Shown piece by piece: positions 1-8,143 of a stretch of DNA of 64,000 nt. The translations under genes and the position numbers were made by a program. The notes under the pieces were generated by a model. The model was not told the DNA's origin, ran no database searches, and saw only the letters and a list, made by a program, of their open reading frames with translations. The first letter of the stretch is position 1; the number at the start of each line of letters is the position of its first letter. This stretch comes from Chitinophagales bacterium (GTDB taxonomy: Bacteria; Bacteroidota; Bacteroidia; Chitinophagales; JADIYW01), in contig JAMLHI010000011.1 in the NCBI GenBank assembly GCA_023957235.1, positions 1 to 64,000 on the forward strand, given 5' to 3'.

Positions 1-436
1 AGTAGGATTGATGTGCTTGCAAGTATTTACAGAAGGAAGCAAAGAGAAATTTGAAGAATTAAAACCGTATGCTATGAAATTAGGTTCTGCATTTCAGAAA
101 ATAAATTTTTTAAGAGATTTAAAAGACGATTATCAAATTTTAGGCAGAACTTATTTTCCCAATGTAGATATGTGCGTGTTTGATAATTGTGTAAAATGTC
201 AAATTGAACAAGAGATAGAAGAGGAATTTAAAGAAGCTTTAATTGGAATAAAAAAACTACCTAATTCGTCTAAATTCGGGGTGTATTTGGCGTACAAATA
301 TTACATTTCTTTGTTTAAGAAAATCCAAAGAAGAACATCCACAGAAATTTTAAATAGTCGTGTTCGTGTTTCTAACCTTCAAAAAATTTTTGTGGCATTT
401 AAAAGTTATGTACAGTTTAAAACTGCCATTTTATGA
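1..436 (+). CDS. crtB: Phytoene synthase, C-terminal part (5' end outside window)
   Basis: Condenses two geranylgeranyl diphosphates to phytoene, the first committed carotenoid step. The reading frame is open to the left edge, so only about 145 C-terminal residues are present. They include the second aspartate-rich block of squalene/phytoene synthases, NFLRDLKDDYQ followed by GRTYFP, which binds the Mg-diphosphate groups. Start codons near positions 8 and 11 are internal methionines, not the real start. The stop codon overlaps the next ATG (ATGA), so the genes are translationally coupled in the carotenoid operon. A CrtI phytoene desaturase is probably just upstream but cannot be seen. Confidence 0.93.
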   Translation, partial: VGLMCLQVFTEGSKEKFEELKPYAMKLGSAFQKINFLRDLKDDYQILGRTYFPNVDMCVFDNCVKCQIEQEIEEEFKEALIGIKKLPNSSKFGVYLAYKYYISLFKKIQRRTSTEILNSRVRVSNLQKIFVAFKSYVQFKTAIL

Positions 437-888
437 TGAAAATACTTATATCATTTCTACTAACTTCCATGCTATTAACTTCTTTGAACAATTCAGATAT
501 GAATGAAGTTAGAACAAACTTTAATTTAGCGGTTCAGGATAAAAATATATGTAAAAAGATGATGGAAAAATTGGAACAATACAATGAAAAATCATCTGTA
601 TATTTAGCATATCTAGGAGGCTATCAAACGATTTGGGCAAATCATGTATTTAATCCATCAAGCAAACTGCAAACTTTTAATAAGGGTAAAAAAAACATTG
701 AATTAGCAGTCAAAAACGCACCTGACAATATTGAAATCAGGTACATTCGTTTTTCGGTTCAGAAAAATGCACCTGCTTTTTTGGGGTATAACAGTCATTT
801 GAAAGAAGACAAGGATTTTCTTGTTAAGAACAAAAAAAATATCAATTCAGATTTGCTTCAAAAAAATATTGAAATACTCTTAAAGTAA
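433..888 (+). CDS. Small exported protein of the carotenoid operon, unknown function
   Basis: A 151-residue protein starting with a hydrophobic stretch (ILISFLLTSMLLTS) that looks like a signal peptide without a lipobox. The rest is polar and probably helical, with a YLAYLGGYQT segment and a repeat-like second half (NIELAVKNAPDNIEIRYIRF) resembling a degenerate TPR. It overlaps crtB by 4 nt and is followed after 6 nt by the SRPBCC gene, so it is cotranscribed. I know of similar small proteins beside crtB in other Bacteroidota but of no assigned function. It could be a periplasmic accessory protein; that is inference from the leader and position only. Confidence 0.75.
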   Translation: MMKILISFLLTSMLLTSLNNSDMNEVRTNFNLAVQDKNICKKMMEKLEQYNEKSSVYLAYLGGYQTIWANHVFNPSSKLQTFNKGKKNIELAVKNAPDNIEIRYIRFSVQKNAPAFLGYNSHLKEDKDFLVKNKKNINSDLLQKNIEILLK

Positions 889-894
889 TTAGTT

Positions 895-1356
895 ATGAAA
901 CATGAATTATACAGAGAGCAACAATTGAATTGTGATTTACAAACCGCTTGGGATTTTTTTTCATCACCGATGAATTTACCAAAAATAACCCCAAAAGATA
1001 TGGCATTTACCGTGTTGTCTGAACAAAAAACAAATAAAATATTTGAAGGAATGATAATTGATTACACGGTTTCGCCTTTGCTCGGCATTCCGCTAAAATG
1101 GAAAACAAGGATTACATCGGTAATTCCCAATAAGAGTTTTACGGATTTTCAGGAAAAAGGACCTTACAAATTATGGAACCATCACCACGAATTTATACCC
1201 AACGAAAAAGGTGTGTTAATGATAGATAAAGTCGATTATGAATTGCCTTTCGGACTTTTAGGAAATATAGCCCACGCTTTATTTGTAAAAAAGAAATTAG
1301 AAAAAATATTTAATTACCGATTTCAAATTTTAGAAAACTTATTCAACAAAAATTAA
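895..1356 (+). CDS. SRPBCC (START/Bet v1-like) ligand-binding protein
   Basis: 153 residues, the usual length of a single SRPBCC domain. The N-terminus (LYREQQLNCDLQTAWDFF, then SSPMNLPKITP) is the typical opening beta strand and helix of the polyketide-cyclase/START-like fold. The C-terminal long helix is at about residues 120-150. There is no signal peptide, so it is probably cytoplasmic or membrane-peripheral. Such proteins are often annotated as cell division inhibitor-like and are common in carotenoid operons of Bacteroidota. The fold binds hydrophobic ligands, so handling a carotenoid or isoprenoid intermediate is a reasonable inference, but unproven. The next gene starts 1 nt after the stop. 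Confidence 0.8.
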   Translation: MKHELYREQQLNCDLQTAWDFFSSPMNLPKITPKDMAFTVLSEQKTNKIFEGMIIDYTVSPLLGIPLKWKTRITSVIPNKSFTDFQEKGPYKLWNHHHEFIPNEKGVLMIDKVDYELPFGLLGNIAHALFVKKKLEKIFNYRFQILENLFNKN

Positions 1357-1357
1357 A

Positions 1358-1813
1358 ATGAAAGTACTACTTGTTATACTTGTTTTTATACTAATGGAAG
1401 GAGCTACTTGGCTTATTCACAAGTATATTATGCACGGTTTTTTATGGTTTTTGCACAAAGACCACCACGATCATAGCAATAAAGGCGAGTTAGAAAAAAA
1501 CGATTGGTTTTTTGTGATTTTTTCACTGCCTACTATTGCGCTGGTGTATTTTGGATCATTGGATAATTTTAATGAGTTGTTTTTTATTGGTTTAGGAATT
1601 ATGTTCTACGGAATGGCTTATTTCTTTGTGCACGATATATTTATCCATCAACGAATGAAGTTTTTCTCTCACACGAAAAACCGTTATTTTTTGGCACTTC
1701 GCAGAGCACACAAACAACATCACAAACACTTGGGAAAAGAAAAAGGCGAGTGTTTTGGGTTTTTATATGTGCCATTCAAGTATTTCAAAATGTATTATAA
1801 ATCTAATTTTTGA
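1358..1813 (+). CDS. crtZ: Beta-carotene 3-hydroxylase (CrtZ family, fatty acid hydroxylase superfamily)
   Basis: Integral membrane di-iron hydroxylase that adds 3-hydroxyl groups to beta-rings. The 151 residues contain the histidine clusters of the family: HKYIMH near residue 21, HKDHHDH near 34, HDIFIHQ near 93, and RAHKQHHKH near 115. Four hydrophobic segments surround them. The length fits CrtZ rather than the larger CrtR. The stop overlaps the next ATG (ATGA), placing it firmly in the operon. With a one-ring substrate it would hydroxylate the single beta end. Confidence 0.92.
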   Translation: MKVLLVILVFILMEGATWLIHKYIMHGFLWFLHKDHHDHSNKGELEKNDWFFVIFSLPTIALVYFGSLDNFNELFFIGLGIMFYGMAYFFVHDIFIHQRMKFFSHTKNRYFLALRRAHKQHHKHLGKEKGECFGFLYVPFKYFKMYYKSNF

Positions 1814-3318
1814 TGACAAAAAAAATTGGCATTATCGGCTCAGGGATTGCAGGACTAGCAAGTGCTGTAAGGATGGCGGCAAGAAATTACGAGGTCCATG
1901 TGTTTGAAGCAAACAATTATCCTGGAGGAAAGCTTACAGAAAATAATTTAAATAAATATCGATTTGATGCAGGCCCAAGTTTATTTACGATGCCTGAATA
2001 TTTCGAAGAATTATTCGCTTTAGCTGGAAGGAGTTTTTATGATAGCTGCCCATATCAACGATTGGACGTCATTACTCATTATTTTTATATGGACGGTACT
2101 CGTTTTAAATCATACTCAAGCGTTGAAAATTCTGCTCAAGAAATGGAAAACGAACTAAAGGTCGATAAAAAAGCAGTAATAGAGCATATTGAAAATAGTA
2201 AAAAAATATTTAATTTGACTTCTAAAACTTTTTTACAAAAGTCAATTCATCATTATAAAAATTTTTCACTTTTTGACTTATTAAAAATTACGACTCATCT
2301 TAAAACACTTAACTTGTTTAATACAATGCATGCTGTTAATGTAAAAAAATTAAACAATCAAAAAGCAATACAGTACTTTGACAGATTTGCAACATATAAT
2401 GGTTCAAATCCTTATGAAGCACCCGCAGTGTTAAACGTTATCCCACATTTAGAGCACAATATAGGGGCTTATTTCCCGAAAGGAGGTATGATTTCATTGA
2501 CGGAATCTTGTTATAAACTAGCAATTGATTTGGGAGTTAAATTTCATTTTAATAAAAAAGTAAATGAAATAATAGTACAAAATAAGAAAGTGAGTGGGTT
2601 AGCATACAATGAAGTAAAACAAATAAATAATCAACACATTGATGTGGGAGATACAAATTTTATACCACTAGATACTGTCATTAGTAATATGGATATTGCA
2701 TATACCTATAAAAAACTTTTACCGAAACAAACTTCACCTAAAAAAATATTAAATCAACCTAGAGCTTTGTCTGCACTCGTGTTTTATTTTGGTATAAAGA
2801 AAGAATTTAAAGAATTGGGATTGCATAATATCTTCTTTAGCGAAAACTACAAAGAAGAATTTGATACATATTTCAAAAAAAACACCCTTTACAGCGACCC
2901 AACTGTTTACATAAATATTTCCTCTAAATTTAAACAAAACGATGCACCGCAAGGTTGTGAAAATTGGTTTGTTATGATAAATACACCACCTCAAATTGGG
3001 CAAGACTGGGACAAACTAATAAAAGATGCACGCACACATATTTTACAAAAATTATCAACTATTTTAAATACTGATATTGAATCACTCATTGAAGAAGAGG
3101 ATGTTTTGGAGCCAAGAATTATTGAATCTAAAACATTTTCATATCAAGGTTCTTTGTATGGAAACAGTTCCAACAATAAGTTTTCTGCATTTCTAAGGCA
3201 TGCAAATTTTAGTAGTCGAATTAAAGGCTTGTATTTTTGTGGTGGAAGTGTTCATCCAGGTGGTGGAATACCATTAAGTTTATTATCAGCAAAAATTATA
3301 GATGACATCATACATTAA
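1810..3318 (+). CDS. crtD: CrtI/CrtD-family carotenoid desaturase, probably 1-hydroxycarotenoid 3,4-desaturase
   Basis: FAD-dependent desaturase of 502 residues. The N-terminal dinucleotide fold is clear (IGIIGSGIAGLASAVRMAA), followed by EANNYPGGKL and FDAGPSLFTMP. The C-terminal FAD block CGGSVHPGGGIPLSLLSAK is typical of CrtI-type enzymes. The phrases YPGGKL, GPSLFTMP and ATYNGSNPYEAP fit the CrtD-like Bacteroidota branch better than phytoene desaturase, as I recall those families. The adjacent cruF gene supports this: a 1'-hydratase would make its substrate. A phytoene desaturase role is the alternative, especially if no other crtI lies upstream. It overlaps crtZ by 4 nt and cruF by 17 nt. 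Confidence 0.85.
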   Translation: MMTKKIGIIGSGIAGLASAVRMAARNYEVHVFEANNYPGGKLTENNLNKYRFDAGPSLFTMPEYFEELFALAGRSFYDSCPYQRLDVITHYFYMDGTRFKSYSSVENSAQEMENELKVDKKAVIEHIENSKKIFNLTSKTFLQKSIHHYKNFSLFDLLKITTHLKTLNLFNTMHAVNVKKLNNQKAIQYFDRFATYNGSNPYEAPAVLNVIPHLEHNIGAYFPKGGMISLTESCYKLAIDLGVKFHFNKKVNEIIVQNKKVSGLAYNEVKQINNQHIDVGDTNFIPLDTVISNMDIAYTYKKLLPKQTSPKKILNQPRALSALVFYFGIKKEFKELGLHNIFFSENYKEEFDTYFKKNTLYSDPTVYINISSKFKQNDAPQGCENWFVMINTPPQIGQDWDKLIKDARTHILQKLSTILNTDIESLIEEEDVLEPRIIESKTFSYQGSLYGNSSNNKFSAFLRHANFSSRIKGLYFCGGSVHPGGGIPLSLLSAKIIDDIIH

Positions 3319-3949
3319 AAATAATTTGTTTAAGCTCATAACAGCAAACATTATTCTTATATACGCTGTTGGAATTCTTACCATTACTTTCAGTAATGAT
3401 AGTATGAGAGGGGTAATTTTAGGCTTGACACCCGTTAACCTTATTATGAATTTGGTAATGTTACTTACTTTCCACAAAATCTGGGATCGCTCTTTTATCC
3501 TGAGTTCTTTATTTATTGCGCTATTAGGTTATTTTATTGAGGTAATTGGCGTAAAAACCGGTGCCATTTTTGGGAATTATACATACGGTGAAAATTTAGG
3601 TGTTAAAGTATTTGATGTGCCAATAATCATGTCTTTAAATTGGTTTATTTTGGTTTATAGTGCTGCTGTTATCTTGAACAAAGTAAAAAACATACTTCTT
3701 TTTTCATTTTTAGGAGCTACCCTAATTACTTTATTAGATGTCTTCATGGAACCATTATCTGCAAAACTAGATTTCTGGTATTGGGATTTAGGAGCGCCAC
3801 TTCAAAACTTTATCGCATGGTATCTGTTCTCACTTGTATTATTTATTATTTTCAGAAAAATAAATGGTTCAATTACAAATCCTCTAGCAAAAATTGTTCT
3901 GCTGCTACACTTTATATTTTTTATAATACTAAATGTTGTCCTTAAATAA
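3302..3949 (+). CDS. cruF: CruF-like carotenoid 1',2'-hydratase (DUF422 family)
   Basis: A 215-residue polytopic membrane protein with about six hydrophobic helices. Family hallmarks are GYFIEVIGVKTGAIFGNYTY near residues 78-97, the acidic LLDVFMEPLSAKLDFWYW near 143-160, and QNFIAWYLFS. Family members hydrate the psi end of gamma-carotene or bisanhydrobacterioruberin to give the 1'-hydroxyl. The start overlaps the upstream desaturase by 17 nt, so the two are coupled. Together with the CrtD-like enzyme it predicts 1'-hydroxy-3',4'-didehydro modification of the acyclic end. Confidence 0.87.
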   Translation: MTSYIKNNLFKLITANIILIYAVGILTITFSNDSMRGVILGLTPVNLIMNLVMLLTFHKIWDRSFILSSLFIALLGYFIEVIGVKTGAIFGNYTYGENLGVKVFDVPIIMSLNWFILVYSAAVILNKVKNILLFSFLGATLITLLDVFMEPLSAKLDFWYWDLGAPLQNFIAWYLFSLVLFIIFRKINGSITNPLAKIVLLLHFIFFIILNVVLK

Positions 3950-3994
3950 TAGTGTCCTTTATAAACTTATAACGAATAATTAATTTCAATCATA

Positions 3995-4678
3995 ATGGCT
4001 TACACCTATTCACTCATATTATTTTTCACCATCATCGTTTGCTTTGTTGCATCTTTTGATAGAAGAATTAAATTCAATCATTATTTTGGTTCATTCCTAA
4101 AAGCTGCCATTTTAGTAGCTGTTCCTTTTATCGCTTGGGATATATGGTTTACAGCTCATGGAGTATGGTGGTTTAATACAGATTACACTCTTGGAATTTC
4201 GTTTTTTGGTTTGCCTTTGGAAGAAATTTTATTCTTTATTTGTATTCCGTTCTCTTGCATTTTTACTTATTACACTATTGATAAATACTACAAATGGGAA
4301 GTCTTAGGGGCTTTTAATAATTTATTGGTCTTTGTAAGTATTATTATTTTGTCGGTTGTAGGTTTATTGCATACAGACAAAATTTATACTCTCATTACAA
4401 CAATAGTTACGATACTTACATTGATCTATTTACATTTTATTGCTAAAGTAGATTGGCTTACTAAAGCATCTTTGATTTTCACGCTTCTTATGCTTGGTTT
4501 TTTTCCGGTTAATGGAATTTTAACCGGTAGTTTTATTGAAAATCCGGTTGTTAATTATAATCCAAAAGATTTTTTGGGAATACGAATGTTTACCATTCCT
4601 ATTGAAGATGCAGTTTATGGATACTCTCAATTTCTTTTGGTGCTTTATTTTTTTAAAAATTTCTCAAAAGCAAAATAA
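3995..4678 (+). CDS. crtYcd: Lycopene beta-cyclase, CrtYcd/CarR membrane type
   Basis: A 227-residue, seven-helix membrane protein with the two tandem halves of heterodimer-type cyclases fused. The first half has GLPLEEILFFICIPFSC near residues 74-90 and the second has MFTIPIEDAVYGYSQFLLV near 195-213. The PLEE and PIED motifs are the conserved acidic catalytic sites. It cyclises psi ends of lycopene to beta rings without FAD. The start is 45 nt after cruF, with no overlap. Last of the recognisable carotenoid genes; with CruF and CrtD competing for one end, a monocyclic product is likely. Confidence 0.9.
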   Translation: MAYTYSLILFFTIIVCFVASFDRRIKFNHYFGSFLKAAILVAVPFIAWDIWFTAHGVWWFNTDYTLGISFFGLPLEEILFFICIPFSCIFTYYTIDKYYKWEVLGAFNNLLVFVSIIILSVVGLLHTDKIYTLITTIVTILTLIYLHFIAKVDWLTKASLIFTLLMLGFFPVNGILTGSFIENPVVNYNPKDFLGIRMFTIPIEDAVYGYSQFLLVLYFFKNFSKAK

Positions 4679-4744
4679 ATATGAAAATATAAGGCAATCT
4701 GAATTTGAAAAAACACAATATATTTTAAAATAAGTAGTAAGGAA

Positions 4745-5221
4745 ATGAACTATTTAGTAAAAGATAAACAGCTTGAATTGAAGTATGAGCCCGGAAAAGG
4801 TGCGTGGACATACCATATTCAAATACCTAATACAAAGCACATTGTAGGAAAATGGGGTTCGTTGAAAGCTTCTGGCACTATTGACAATTATCCTCTTGAA
4901 AAAATCAATCTATTTACCATTTCAGGACAAGATAAGTTGATTTCCATAAACGAAAAAATCAGAAAAGCAATAAATAAAACCGGTGGCGACAAAGTAAAAA
5001 TAACACTCTATTTGTTGACTTCAAATGAACAAATTACGGAGGATGAAATTTTAGAAACTTTTTCCCAGTCAGGTGTTTTAGAGGTTTTTGAAAGTCTGAC
5101 TGAGGATGAAAAAAAAAGAATAATTGAAGAAATAAAATCTAAAAATTCAGATGAAAAACAAATTAAATACATACTGAAATGTATCAATGAGCTTGATGTG
5201 AGGAATACTAAAGAGTGTTAA
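4745..5221 (+). CDS. DUF1905 / YdeI-like protein
   Basis: 158 residues without signal peptide or membrane helix. The N-terminal half is a DUF1905-type barrel (KYEPGKGAWTYHIQIP, then GKWGSLKASGTIDNYPL). The C-terminal part (near residues 95-150) is charged and helical, with ESLTEDEKKRIIEEI, as in YdeI/OmdA-like C-termini. Function is unknown in the family; some relatives are reported to protect against bacteriocins. A 66-nt gap separates it from the cyclase, so it may be a read-through member of the operon. Confidence 0.78.
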   Translation: MNYLVKDKQLELKYEPGKGAWTYHIQIPNTKHIVGKWGSLKASGTIDNYPLEKINLFTISGQDKLISINEKIRKAINKTGGDKVKITLYLLTSNEQITEDEILETFSQSGVLEVFESLTEDEKKRIIEEIKSKNSDEKQIKYILKCINELDVRNTKEC

Positions 5222-5254
5222 TCCATATTAACAAAATAATTTAAAAAAAATAAA

Positions 5255-5815
5255 ATGAAAAGAAAAACAATCATAGGAACTGCTTTTATCGCTTGCGGGA
5301 TTTTACTTTTAAATTCTTGTGCATCTATTCCTAAAAATGCAAAACCAGTCGAGAATTTTGATGTCAATCGCTATTTAGGTGCATGGTACGAAGTTGCCCG
5401 ATTTGATTTCCGATTTGAAAAGGATCTGGACAACACTTCCGCCCAGTATAAATTGGATAAAAAAGGAAATGTAATGGTCTTGAACAGCGGTTACAATTTC
5501 GTGAAAAAGAAATGGAGCAAAGCCGATGGATTGGCAAAATTTAGAGGAGATAAAATAGTGGCTGCGCTAAAAGTGAGTTTCTTCGGACCATTTTATTCAG
5601 GCTACAATGTAGTGGCTTTAGACGAAAATTACCAATATGCTTTAATTGCCGGAAAGAATTTGGATTATCTATGGATTTTGTCCCGCACAAAAACTATTCC
5701 CGAGGATATAAAAACAAAGTACTTGAAAATAGCGGAAGAAATCGGTTATGACACTTCCAAATTGATTTGGGTAAAACACGATAAAACAGATAGTCCGTAT
5801 TTGAATGAAAACTAA
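5255..5815 (+). CDS. blc: Outer-membrane lipocalin lipoprotein (Blc-like)
   Basis: 186 residues with a lipoprotein signal whose lipobox is LLLNSCAS near residues 18-25. The mature protein has the lipocalin signature YLGAWYEVARFDFRFEKD (GxW motif), a central barrel, and the conserved closing region YLWILSRTKTIP near 143-154. Blc-type lipocalins bind lipids or small hydrophobic molecules at the outer membrane and often sit beside photolyase genes in Bacteroidota. Its stop lies 8 nt inside the downstream photolyase reading frame, which begins at 5805. Confidence 0.9.
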   Translation: MKRKTIIGTAFIACGILLLNSCASIPKNAKPVENFDVNRYLGAWYEVARFDFRFEKDLDNTSAQYKLDKKGNVMVLNSGYNFVKKKWSKADGLAKFRGDKIVAALKVSFFGPFYSGYNVVALDENYQYALIAGKNLDYLWILSRTKTIPEDIKTKYLKIAEEIGYDTSKLIWVKHDKTDSPYLNEN

Positions 5816-7109
5816 ACTTTCCATATTCTGGTTTCGTAGGGATTTGCGATTGGAAGATAATGCTGGATTGTGTCAGGCTTTGGCTGCGGAATTTCCGGTA
5901 TTGCCGATTTTTATTTTTGATACAGCTATTTTAGATGCGTTAGAAAAAAAAGTGATAGGCGAGTAGATTATATTCATCAGGCACTTTCAGCAATCAATTT
6001 AACATTGAAAAATTATCATTCAAAACTGAGTTGTTTTTATGGAAAACCTTTAGAAATTTTTCAACAACTTTCCCAAGAATATGACATTCAAGCGGTGTTT
6101 TGCAACCGAGATTATGAACCACAAACCATTGAAAGAGATACCGAAATTTACAACTTTTTTCAAAACCCAAAACATTCCTTTTAAAGCATTTAAAGACCAG
6201 GTGATTTTTGATAAAAACGAGATTGTAAAAAATGACGGAACGCCTTATACGATTTATACGCCTTATGCTAAAAAATGGAAAGAAATTTTAACCGAAAAAG
6301 ATTATCACATTCACAAAGCAGATTTTAATCACTTTTTGAAACAAGATTTCACCGAAATTCATTCTTTAAAAGAAATTGGATTTAAGAAAACAGAATTTCA
6401 TTTTGAAACGCCAAAATTAGAAGCAAAAATCATTGATGAATATGATAAATACAGAGATTTTCCAGCACTTCAAAAAACAACTCAATTAGGGATTGCGTTA
6501 AGATTTGGAACCATCAGTATTCGTAAATGTGTGGATTTTGCTTTGCAACACAATCAAACTTGGTTAGGCGAATTGATTTGGCGGGAGTTTTTTATGCAGA
6601 TTTTGTATCATTTTCCCAAGGTGGTTCATCATTCATTTAAAGCAAAATACGATTTTATCCAATGGCGAAATGATGAACAAGAATTTGAACTTTGGTGTCA
6701 AGGAAAAACAGGTTATCCAATAGTAGATGCAGGGATGCGACAACTCAATGAAACGGGTTTTATGCACAATAGAGTTCGTATGATTGTAGCCAGTTTTTTG
6801 TGCAAGCATTTGTTGATTGATTGGCGTTGGGGCGAAGCTTATTTCGCCCAAAAATTAAACGACTACGATTTGTCTGCCAACAATGGAAACTGGCAATGGG
6901 CTGCAGGTTGTGGTTGCGATGCAGCGCCTTATTTCAGAGTTTTTAATCCTGCATTGCAAACCGAAAAATTTGACAAAAATTTAGATTATATCAAAAAATG
7001 GGTAGCAGAATTTGGAACGAACGATTATCTGAAACCGATAGTAGAACATAGTTTTGCAAGAGAAATGGCTTTAAAAGTTTATGGTGAAGCAGTAAAAGAA
7101 AGACAATGA
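5805..7109 (+). pseudogene. phr: Deoxyribodipyrimidine photolyase/cryptochrome, interrupted by two compensating frameshifts
   Basis: The start ATG at 5805 gives SIFWFRRDLRLEDNAGL, the photolyase N-terminal domain. The frame hits a stop at 5964-5966 just after an A8 run (5944-5951). Moving to the next frame at the run restores RVDYIHQALSAINL and continues to CNRDYEPQTIERDTEIYNFF. A second shift near a T6 run (6155-6160) returns to the original frame for QNIPFKAFKDQVIF and the FAD domain (TGYPIVDAGMRQL, NNGNWQWAAGCGCDAAPYF). The total length is normal. Either two real indels cancelled each other, or both are homopolymer sequencing errors, in which case the gene is intact. The TIGR01777 gene overlaps its stop (ATGA). 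Confidence 0.85.
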
Positions 7110-8008
7110 AAAAAATACTAATAGCTGGCGGAACTGGTTTTGTAGGAAAAAAGCTCATCTCTTTTTTAGTGGAGAAAGGTTATTTCATTCATGTTTTAAC
7201 CCGAAAATTAAGAGCTAATACATCAGAAAACATTCGTTTTTTTCAATGGGATATTGAAAAGCAATACCTCGACAAAAAAGCATTTGATGGAGTAACTATT
7301 CTTATCAATTTAACTGGTGCCAATATTGGAGAAAAACGATGGACAAACGATCGAAAAAAGGAAATTATTGACAGCCGCATAAAATCCATTGATTTACTGT
7401 ATCAATATATTTCGAAAAACAAGTTCAACATCAACACCTTTATTTCGTCCTCTGCTGTTGGGTTTTATGGAGCGGTAACAACTGATAAAAGATTTGTAGA
7501 AACTTCTGAAAGCGGAAACGATTTTTTAGCTTCTGTTTGTCAAAAATGGGAAACTACCGCTATGAAATTTAACGATTTAGGTATTCGAACAATTATTTTA
7601 CGCAAAGGAGTTACCCTTGGAAAAGAGGGCGGAATGGTTCAAAAGCTAAGTCCATTAGCCAAACTCGGAATAAATGTTTCTTTAGGTTCAGGCAAGCAAT
7701 ATTTACCATGGATAGACATTCGGGATTTGTTGAGATTGTACGATTTTATTCTTTCTAACTCTCAACTTGAAGGAATTTACAATGCTGTTGCAACGGAACA
7801 AATTACGATGAACTATTTTTCAAAAGTCTTATTGAAATCTTTCGAAAAGAAAAGTTTCTTACCAAATGCACCTACTTTTATCATTCGTTTCGTTTTTGGC
7901 GAAATGTCTGTGATACTTTTAGAAGGTTCAAAAATCAGCAACGAAAAATTAAAAAACACCGGATTTTATTTTGAGTTTGATACGGTGGAAAAGTCTTTAT
8001 CGAGATAA
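7106..8008 (+). CDS. TIGR01777-family NAD(P)-binding epimerase (YfcH/SDR39U1-like)
   Basis: A 300-residue atypical short-chain dehydrogenase. It has the Rossmann motif ILIAGGTGFVGKKLISFL at the N-terminus, LINLTGANIGEKRW near residue 67, SSSAVGFYG near 113-121, and the C-terminal family domain (ending TGFYFEFDTVEKSL). The substrate is unknown for the family. It is translationally coupled to the photolyase and is the last plus-strand gene before the accessory island. The palindromic repeat and IS begin directly after its stop, so 8008/8009 is the island boundary. Confidence 0.9.
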   Translation: MKKILIAGGTGFVGKKLISFLVEKGYFIHVLTRKLRANTSENIRFFQWDIEKQYLDKKAFDGVTILINLTGANIGEKRWTNDRKKEIIDSRIKSIDLLYQYISKNKFNINTFISSSAVGFYGAVTTDKRFVETSESGNDFLASVCQKWETTAMKFNDLGIRTIILRKGVTLGKEGGMVQKLSPLAKLGINVSLGSGKQYLPWIDIRDLLRLYDFILSNSQLEGIYNAVATEQITMNYFSKVLLKSFEKKSFLPNAPTFIIRFVFGEMSVILLEGSKISNEKLKNTGFYFEFDTVEKSLSR

Positions 8009-8080
8009 TTTAGCGTTGGAGAAATTTAGCTCTTTTGGTTTTTTTTGTGAGTGGCTTGTGCGTTGGCAAAAAACCAAATG
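8009..8080. repeat. Palindromic repeat (family 2), split by IS copy 1
   Basis: Starts with TTTAGCGTTGG, then AGCTCTTTTGGTTTTTT (from 8028) pairing with AAAAAACCAAATG (to 8080). The missing right flank continues after the IS as TGTATGGTTTTAGCGTTGG (9549-9567). A related, uninterrupted copy is at 17044-17107, and a third at 17332-17394. The first bases after the IS recreate ACCAAATGTG, as in the intact copy, which shows the IS landed inside this palindrome. Confidence 0.7.
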
Positions 8081-8143
8081 ACTCGTCCTAAAAAAAGTTT
8101 ACAGTTTAATAGATTAATTCTGTTATAAGTTTACAATTCATTT

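Noticed and set aside
4536-4733. Plus-strand ORF overlapping the end of the lycopene cyclase gene
   Set aside because: The cyclase frame is strongly conserved here; the alternative frame yields a low-complexity product with no ribosome-binding context.
5805-7109. Programmed frameshifting that makes the photolyase functional
   Set aside because: It would need two precise events, -1 at A8 and +1 near T6. No photolyase is known to me that does so; homopolymer errors or pseudogenisation are simpler.
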